9,559 bases of DNA, taken from assembly GCA_902766655.1 (NCBI GenBank), contig CACXEL010000302.1:1-9559 (forward strand), read 5' to 3'. A model generated the notes under the pieces. It did no database searches. It was given only the letters and a program-made list of their open reading frames with translations, and was not told where the DNA came from. Each line of letters begins with the position of its first letter. Position 1 is the first letter of the stretch. This document shows, piece by piece, positions 5,090-9,559 of the stretch. The position numbers and the translations under genes were made by a program. The stretch comes from an uncultured Lachnospiraceae bacterium. GTDB taxonomy: Bacteria > Bacillota > Clostridia > Lachnospirales > Lachnospiraceae.

Positions 5090-5716
5090 ATGGCATACGG
5101 TAAGATCACGAAAAAGCAGATGGAGATCCTGGACTATATCAAGGCTCAGATCATCAACAAGGGGTTTCCGCCCTCCGTCAGGGATATCTGCGAGGCTGTC
5201 AGCTTGAAATCCACCTCCTCGGTGCACGCGCACCTCGAGACCCTCGAGAAGAACGGCTATATCCGCCGCGACCCCACCAAGCCGAGGGCCATCGAGATCC
5301 TGGACGACAGCTTCAACGAGCGCAGGACCAGCAATCTGGTCAACGTTCCCTTGATCGGTACCGTTGCAGCCGGTCAGCCGCTCCTGGCTGTGGAGAATAT
5401 CGAGTCCTATTTCCCGATCCCCTCCGAGTACCTGCCGCACGGCAACACCTTCATGCTCAAGGTCAAGGGTGACAGCATGATCAACGCCGGTATCTTCGAC
5501 GGGGACAGCGTAGTGATCCTCGAGACCGGCACTGCCCATGACGGGGATATGGTCGTGGCCCTGGTCGGTGACTCCGCCACCGTCAAGACCTTCTACCGCG
5601 AGGAGGGTTTTGTCCGCCTGCAGCCGGAGAACGATACCATGGATCCCATCATCGTCACCGAAGACCTGCGGATCCTCGGCAGGGTCATCGGCGTGATGCG
5701 GTTCTTCAGCAAGTAA
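5090..5716 (+). CDS. lexA: LexA repressor of the SOS response
   Basis: The 208-residue product has the usual LexA length and layout. Residues 1-70 form the winged-helix DNA-binding domain (ITKKQMEILDYI, GFPPSVRDICEAV, then STSSVHAHLETLEKNGYIRR as recognition helix and wing). Residues 84-208 form the peptidase S24 domain. The self-cleavage bond is Ala94-Gly95 in VAAGQP. The nucleophile Ser129 is in KGDSMI and the general base Lys166 in ATVKTF, so all key residues are present. LexA represses DNA-damage genes until RecA filaments trigger its self-cleavage. The start is supported by AAGGAGG at 5074-5080, nine bases before the ATG. It is transcribed alone, with its own SOS boxes upstream and a hairpin after its stop. 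Confidence 0.97.
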   Translation: MAYGKITKKQMEILDYIKAQIINKGFPPSVRDICEAVSLKSTSSVHAHLETLEKNGYIRRDPTKPRAIEILDDSFNERRTSNLVNVPLIGTVAAGQPLLAVENIESYFPIPSEYLPHGNTFMLKVKGDSMINAGIFDGDSVVILETGTAHDGDMVVALVGDSATVKTFYREEGFVRLQPENDTMDPIIVTEDLRILGRVIGVMRFFSK

Positions 5717-5732
5717 TATAGTCTTTTGAACA

Positions 5733-5784
5733 AACTGAGCCCGGAGCCTTCAGGGGTGTATTCCTGAAGGCTCCGGGCTTAGTT
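5733..5784 (+). terminator. Hairpin between convergent lexA and the obg operon
   Basis: A 22-base stem (5733-5754 with 5763-5784, one G-T wobble) encloses an 8-base loop. The core is GCCCGGAGCCTTCAGG. The bases after it on the + strand (GTTGTCATTTTACG) are only moderately T-rich, and on the - strand it is followed by TGTTC. Its place, 16 bases after the lexA stop and between convergent genes, suggests it ends lexA transcription and may also serve the opposing operon. Confidence 0.75.
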
Positions 5785-5892
5785 GTTGTCATTTTACGGG
5801 GCGGCCGGCCTCTGCTTCTCCGTGATCCGTCGGATACGGCCGGTTTCCTGCCCTTTCTCCTGCAATAGGCGGGGCGGGCGGCCACTGCTCTC

Positions 5893-7260
5893 TCACCAGA
5901 AGACCCGGATCGTGTAAAGTCTCTCCGAGTACTGGTGATAATAGGTGATGCTGGTCAGGTCGTCCCAGGACATCCGGCGCTGGAGGGCGTCCGCCACCAT
6001 GCCCCCCTCAAAGAGCTGGGCCATGGCCTCCCGGTAGGCCTCCCCGCTACCGAACTTGAAGAGCACCTCGGTGCGGCCGTTGTCCACGGCGTCCATGAGG
6101 GCGAAGGAGACTCTGTCGTAGTCGAAGGTCTCGTAGTAGAAGCCGTTCAGGATGTAATAATCGTAGCTTCTGTCGTTACAGTCTGAAGACGTATAATTCT
6201 CTCCCACTGCGTGTCCGGTCCGGCTCATCTCCTCAGAAGTCAGACAGAGGTAATCATAGGAAACGAAATCCGGGTCCGAGATGGTCTCCCCCAGATAGGT
6301 CGGATCGCCCCAGGTCACATCCACCAGGGTGTCCACGCCGTCGATGGTGACCAGGTTCCAGGCGTGGGATTCAGGGGTCCCGTCCGGCCCGTAGGCGGTG
6401 CCGCTCAGAAAGGCGCAGGGAATGCCTTCGCGGTCCATGAGGTATTTGAAAGCTCTGGCGTAGCCGGCGCAGACGCTCAGACGGTCCAGAAAGACGCTCT
6501 GGATATTCTGGGTCTGGGCACCGGTCAGGCCGCTGTCGTAGTCCGTTTTCTTTATGATGTATTCGTAGGCGGCTTTGACCTTGTCGTAGGTGGTGGCGTT
6601 CTCCGGGAGCGAGGCCTCGTATTCGAGGACGGCAGTCTCGATCAGGGCGTATGTCTCGTCAATCGTGCCGGGATCTATGTTGAAGTCAAAGCTCAGCTGG
6701 ACCACAGACGCCCCCTCAAGGCCGTAGACGGACGCTTTGCCGTCCATCCAGAAGAACTCCGGGTGATCGTCCAAAAGGGCGTTCAGGGCCCTTCCGGCGT
6801 CGCTGGTGGAGCAGGCCGTGATGAACATGGAAGTCTTCCGGGCACAGACACCCGTATAGAGCTCCCGGTAAAGCTGCTGAACGTCCTCGGGCAGGTGCGC
6901 GTAGCTGAAGCCGGAAAGCCCCTGGGTCTCCTCCTCCGGATCGGCCCTCATAAGCTCGGCCGCGTCCGCGGGGATGAAGTCCGCGCTTTCGCTCTCCTCT
7001 TCTGCCGGCACGGGGGCCTCGACGGCAGGCGCCACGGTGCTCTCCTCGGATGGGGCTGCAGGCTCGGCGGTGGGAGCCGGATCATCCTGTTCGACTGCCT
7101 GCTCGACCGTTTCTGTCCGGTCCTCCCTGAGCTGGGAGGAGGCCGTGCGGAACCTCCCCGAGTCGAGGACGCTCAGGACCAGCCGAAAGGCCAGAAAAGC
7201 CACAAGAAAAATGAAAAGCGCTGCGAGGATCCCCCGCAGCGCCCTGAATAGCCACTTCAT
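5893..7260 (-). CDS. Membrane-anchored transglutaminase-like protein
   Basis: The 455-residue protein starts with a short basic tail and one membrane helix (about residues 8-32, GILAALFIFLVAFLAFRLVL). With no good signal-peptidase site it is probably an N-terminal anchor with the rest outside the cell. Residues 40-115 are a low-complexity Glu/Ala/Pro linker. The transglutaminase-like domain spans about 200-330 and has the Cys-His-Asp triad of that superfamily: Cys264 in SVCAGYARAF, His299 in ESHAWN and Asp314 in LVDVTWGDP. The end (about 370-455) carries no motif I recognise. Bacterial members may act as peptidases or crosslinkers, and the substrate is unknown. Its ATG overlaps the rsfS stop as ATGA (7257-7260), and the upstream ribosome site is only a GGAAGAAGAG stretch, suggesting translational coupling to rsfS. 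Confidence 0.85.
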   Translation of the reverse strand: MKWLFRALRGILAALFIFLVAFLAFRLVLSVLDSGRFRTASSQLREDRTETVEQAVEQDDPAPTAEPAAPSEESTVAPAVEAPVPAEEESESADFIPADAAELMRADPEEETQGLSGFSYAHLPEDVQQLYRELYTGVCARKTSMFITACSTSDAGRALNALLDDHPEFFWMDGKASVYGLEGASVVQLSFDFNIDPGTIDETYALIETAVLEYEASLPENATTYDKVKAAYEYIIKKTDYDSGLTGAQTQNIQSVFLDRLSVCAGYARAFKYLMDREGIPCAFLSGTAYGPDGTPESHAWNLVTIDGVDTLVDVTWGDPTYLGETISDPDFVSYDYLCLTSEEMSRTGHAVGENYTSSDCNDRSYDYYILNGFYYETFDYDRVSFALMDAVDNGRTEVLFKFGSGEAYREAMAQLFEGGMVADALQRRMSWDDLTSITYYHQYSERLYTIRVFW

Positions 7261-7616
7261 GCCAGCTCTTCTTCCGTCAGGACACGTCCGTCCTTCCAGA
7301 TCCGGTCAAGGTCGTAGAAGCCGCGCGCTTCCTCATCAAAGATGTGGACCACAACGCCCTTGAAGTCGATCAGCGTCCAGTTGGCGCCCCGGTGGCCTTC
7401 CACATGGTCGGGGTCAAAGCCGGCCTTGTGGGCCTCCTCCTGGACCGCGTCGGACATGGCGTCCGTCTGGTTCAGGTTGCGGCCGGTGCCGATTACAAAA
7501 TAGTCTGCCAGCGGGGAGATACCGTCGATCTCGACGACCTTGATATCCTCACCCTTCTTGTCTGCCATGGCCTTGGCGACAATGGCTGCCAGCTGTCTGG
7601 ATTCAGCTTTTTCCAT
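7257..7616 (-). CDS. rsfS: Ribosome silencing factor RsfS (YbeB/iojap family)
   Basis: The 119-residue product has the full iojap-type domain and normal length. Seen are the N-terminal helix, SPLADYFVIGTGRNLNQTDA (residues 34-53) and the conserved HVEGHRGANWTLIDFKGVVVH segment (71-91). RsfS binds ribosomal protein uL14 (L14) on the large subunit and blocks subunit joining, lowering translation when nutrients are short. An AAAGGAG at 7624-7630 lies seven bases before the ATG. The 72-base spacer behind yqeK is GC-rich, with a small hairpin (CCGCC/GGCGG), and holds no gene. The stop overlaps the start of the transglutaminase-like gene by four bases. Confidence 0.95.
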   Translation of the reverse strand: MEKAESRQLAAIVAKAMADKKGEDIKVVEIDGISPLADYFVIGTGRNLNQTDAMSDAVQEEAHKAGFDPDHVEGHRGANWTLIDFKGVVVHIFDEEARGFYDLDRIWKDGRVLTEEELA

Positions 7617-7688
7617 AAAGTGTCTCCTTTCTGTCTGGGACCGGGCAGCCCGCCCGTAAGGCGGCGCCGGCTCCTGGTTGGGACACGG

Positions 7689-8318
7689 TCAGGTGCCCGA
7701 AGAAGTCCGTTTTAAATGCAGACCCCTATAATAATTAAACGCCATTTGGGTGTGTTCGTCAACCTGCTCTTCGCGGGGACGGACATTCTTTTGGCATTTG
7801 GCGTCCAGATAGGCGATGGTGTCCCGGAGGATCGCATAGCAGCACTCGTTCAGGTCCGAAAAAGCCAACTTTCGAATCTCGGGAAGGTTGGCCGCCTTGA
7901 AGCGGCCGGGCTCGATGTAGTCGGCGATGAAGATGATCTGCTCCAGAGGCGTCATATCCTCAGTGCCGGTGGTGTGCCACTTGATGGCGGAGAGGATCTC
8001 CGGATCCTTCACGTGGTATTTTTCCTCTGCCAGCCAGGCGCCCAGCTTGGCGTGGAGCAGATAGGGGTTCTTCCGCTCGATTTCCGCCACGGGGATTCCG
8101 TTCTTTTCGCAGAGCAGGATCTGTTTCTTGTCAGGTATGTTCTTGGCCGCGTCGTGGAGCAGGCCGGCCGTCTCGGCCCGGTGGTGGTCGAGACCGTGGG
8201 CCATGGCCATGGCTGCCGCCGTGTAGCGGACGCCCTGGCTGTGGCGGAACCGGTCGTCGTCGAGATATTTTTTCAGCTTTCGGCTGAACTTGTCCAGGTC
8301 GTATCTATCTGCCGGCAT
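7689..8318 (-). CDS. yqeK: Diadenosine tetraphosphatase, HD-domain YqeK
   Basis: The 209-residue protein is an HD-domain hydrolase of the YqeK type, which splits Ap4A symmetrically into two ADP using a bound metal pair. Metal-ligand candidates are all present: His26 (FRHSQGV), His55-Asp56 (GLLHDAAKN), His89 (LLHAKLGA), His115 (IKWHTTG) and Asp133. FIADYIEPGR (130-139) is the signature that separates YqeK from other HD proteins. The start at 8318 is chosen because GGGAG (8327-8331) lies eight bases before this ATG. A GTG at 8333 would add five residues but falls within that site. The gene follows nadD, its usual neighbour, after an unusually long 169-base spacer. Confidence 0.93.
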   Translation of the reverse strand: MPADRYDLDKFSRKLKKYLDDDRFRHSQGVRYTAAAMAMAHGLDHHRAETAGLLHDAAKNIPDKKQILLCEKNGIPVAEIERKNPYLLHAKLGAWLAEEKYHVKDPEILSAIKWHTTGTEDMTPLEQIIFIADYIEPGRFKAANLPEIRKLAFSDLNECCYAILRDTIAYLDAKCQKNVRPREEQVDEHTQMAFNYYRGLHLKRTSSGT

Positions 8319-8365
8319 AATCAGGTCTCCCACATTGTTACGTCTCCGCTTCTCTTCAGGGCGGA

Positions 8366-8484
8366 GCAGACGGTCGTTTGCAAGGCGAACACCCTGGTCT
8401 TAAGGGTCTCCTGCCGGTAATATGCCTCAGCATCCTCAGGGGCGCGGCAGGCAGACGGTCGTTGCACAGCGCCAATGGCCTGCC
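8366..8484. repeat. Direct repeat and small inverted repeat in the nadD-yqeK spacer
   Basis: GCAGACGGTCGTT occurs at 8366-8378 and again at 8451-8463, 85 bases apart, and similarity continues for about nine more bases with small gaps. The second copy lies inside an inverted repeat, GGCAGGC (8446-8452) with GCCTGCC (8478-8484). The spacer is 169 bases, long for an otherwise tight operon, and has no evident gene. It could hold a processing site, an internal promoter or a decayed fragment. Confidence 0.45.
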
Positions 8485-8487
8485 TTC

Positions 8488-9108
8488 TCAGGTCCGGTCA
8501 GGGGCTCTGTATATATTTTCCTCCGCGATGATGGCTGCGACTGTGTCAGGCACGTAGTAGCGGATGCTCCTGCCCTCTTCGATCCAGCTCCTCAGGAGGT
8601 GGGATGAAATGTCAATATTGGGGGTGTCCAGCTTCTCGATCTGGGCATTGAAAAGCCCGGAGATGTACTCGATCTGCCTGTCCAGGGCTTCCTCCTTCAC
8701 ATGATCTCTTGTCGCGACGACAAGCACGCAGTGGGCGGCGATCCTGGCCGGCTCCCGCCACTCGTCGAAGTAAAAGAGGGAATCCGCTCCGATGATGAAG
8801 TAGTACTCGCAGTCGGGGTTGGCCGACGTGAGCTCCTCCAGCGTCCGGTAGGTGTAGGTGTAGCCTTCCTCGTGCATTTCATAGTCCGAGAGCTCGAAAT
8901 GGGGGTTGCCGGCGATGGCGGCCGCCACCATGCGGAGCCTCTGGTCGTTGGTGGCCCTGCCGTCCCGGTCCCTCTTGTGGGGCGGGTTGCCGCTGGGCAT
9001 GAAGACGACCTTCTCAAGGCCGAACCGGGCATAAGCCCGCTCGGCCAGGATGAGATGCCCTATGTGGATGGGATCGAAGGTCCCGCCCATGATACCGATC
9101 TTTCGCAT
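8488..9108 (-). CDS. nadD: Nicotinate-nucleotide adenylyltransferase
   Basis: The 206-residue enzyme joins nicotinate mononucleotide and ATP to form deamido-NAD, a step of NAD synthesis in the cytosol. The nucleotidyltransferase N-terminal motif is intact (GGTFDPIHIGH, residues 8-18), followed by MPSGNPPHK (37-45) and IIGADSLFYFDEW (105-117). The C-terminal ATP-binding motif reads ISSHLLR (167-173), where most homologues have ISST-x-(I/L)-R, so the usual Thr is a His. A GAGG overlapping the end of yhbY (9114-9117) lies five bases before the ATG. The gap to the yhbY stop is two bases, so the two are likely translated together. Confidence 0.96.
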   Translation of the reverse strand: MRKIGIMGGTFDPIHIGHLILAERAYARFGLEKVVFMPSGNPPHKRDRDGRATNDQRLRMVAAAIAGNPHFELSDYEMHEEGYTYTYRTLEELTSANPDCEYYFIIGADSLFYFDEWREPARIAAHCVLVVATRDHVKEEALDRQIEYISGLFNAQIEKLDTPNIDISSHLLRSWIEEGRSIRYYVPDTVAAIIAEENIYRAPDRT

Positions 9109-9110
9109 AC

Positions 9111-9407
9111 TTACCTCGGAAGTTCGATCTTCTTTTTGTCGTCCTTGCCCGGGCGGTAGAGGACGATCTTCTTTCCAATCACCTGGACGATTTCCGAGTG
9201 GGTGCGCTCGGCAAGGATCTCGGCGAGTGCCCTGGGATCGTCATCGCAGTTCTGATGGACGCCGATCTTGACAAGCTCTCTGGCCGCCAGGGCTTCCTCG
9301 ACGTTCTTTGTGTTCTCGGGTGTGAGGGAGGCCTTGCCCAGGAAAATGATTGCATTTTCCGTCATGGCAAGGCTCTTCAGATAAGCTCTCTGCTTACTGG
9401 TCATCAT
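9111..9407 (-). CDS. yhbY: RNA-binding protein of the YhbY/CRS1-YhbY (CRM domain) family
   Basis: The 98-residue protein is a stand-alone CRM domain, near the family's usual length. It starts MMTSKQRAYLKSLA, and IFLGKASLTPENTKNVEEAL (21-40) is the conserved loop and helix. The loop reads GKAS where the family pattern is GxxG, so the second glycine is a Ser. The basic tail (GKDDKKKIELPR) suits RNA contact. Family members associate with large-subunit precursors and are linked to ribosome assembly. The ATG at 9407 overlaps the obg stop as ATGA, and GGAGG lies ten bases upstream. The next ATG (9404) is also possible, one residue shorter. Confidence 0.93.
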   Translation of the reverse strand: MMTSKQRAYLKSLAMTENAIIFLGKASLTPENTKNVEEALAARELVKIGVHQNCDDDPRALAEILAERTHSEIVQVIGKKIVLYRPGKDDKKKIELPR

Positions 9408-9559
9408 TCTTCCATATCCTCCGGCTCTTCGCTGAAATAATCAAATTCGTGGCCGTACATCTTGACGGTCTGTCCTTCCCGGATGCCTTCCTCGCGCAGG
9501 CGGTCAAGGATGCCGGACCGGCGGAGGAAATTCTGGAAGAACATAAAGCCCTTCTCGGA
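9404..9559 (-). CDS. obg: Obg GTPase, C-terminal end only
   Basis: Fifty-one codons and a TGA lie on the - strand, and the gene continues past the window edge. The peptide includes GILDRLREEGIREGQTVKMYGHEFDYF, split here as GILDRLREEGIREGQ and TVKMYGHEFDYF, which fits the Obg C-terminal (OCT) domain pattern of a helix, GDTV-like turn and (E/H)FxY strand. A short acidic tail, EEPEDMEE, follows. Obg is an essential GTPase that binds the large ribosomal subunit and links ribosome assembly to growth and stress signals. Its position directly before yhbY and nadD is the standard order in Clostridia. The GTPase domain is outside the window. Confidence 0.88.
   Translation of the reverse strand, partial: SEKGFMFFQNFLRRSGILDRLREEGIREGQTVKMYGHEFDYFSEEPEDMEE

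Noticed and set aside
6211..7251. 346-codon + frame opposite the transglutaminase-like gene
   Set aside because: The opposite-strand frame has the catalytic triad, membrane anchor and operon overlap. This one is a Gly/Val/Arg-rich shadow.

Overview
The window looks like chromosomal DNA from a fairly GC-rich member of the Clostridia, most likely Lachnospiraceae-like. The evidence is the obg-yhbY-nadD-yqeK-rsfS gene order, a Bacillus-type LexA with Bacillus-type SOS boxes, strong AGGAGG-type ribosome binding sites, and a large secreted cell-wall hydrolase with SH3, Ig-like and ricin-type modules. The genus cannot be fixed from sequence reading alone.

Left part (1-1770): the last 32 codons of an Old Yellow Enzyme-type oxidoreductase end at 99 and are followed by a strong intrinsic terminator (134-200). 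About 1.5 kb without a convincing gene follows. It is AT- and purine-rich at first and holds many structured or repeated elements: short CGAA-type repeats next to DnaA-box-like sites (281-435), a 24-bp dyad-containing repeat present twice at a 40-bp interval (893-956), an 83-bp tandem repeat (1081 to about 1277), a perfect 14-bp hairpin (1312-1350) and a 21-bp inverted repeat (1382-1455) whose arm motif recurs nearby. A WalR-type box (1538-1554) lies upstream of the next gene.

Centre (1771-5716, + strand): a 1042-residue secreted protein has a signal peptide, a long acidic segment lacking any basic residue, an unassigned domain, an Amidase_5 (NlpC/P60-like) peptidoglycan hydrolase domain, two SH3 domains around an Ig-like domain, and two ricin-type beta-trefoils. 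A perfect 21-bp hairpin separates it from lexA, which has its own promoter and two abutting SOS boxes, consistent with autoregulation. A second long hairpin follows lexA.

Right part (5893-9559, - strand, converging on lexA): an operon reads from obg (C-terminal end only) through yhbY, nadD, yqeK and rsfS to a membrane-anchored transglutaminase-like protein. Most junctions are tight (4-nt overlaps at obg/yhbY and rsfS/transglutaminase, 2 nt between yhbY and nadD). The first five genes are a conserved group for ribosome maturation or silencing, NAD synthesis and dinucleotide polyphosphate hydrolysis. The last adds a surface protein of unknown role.

No CRISPR array, intact mobile element, tRNA or rRNA was seen. 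No clear new multi-gene system is evident. The most interesting parts are the structured 1.5-kb gene-free region and the hydrolase with its probable WalR control.
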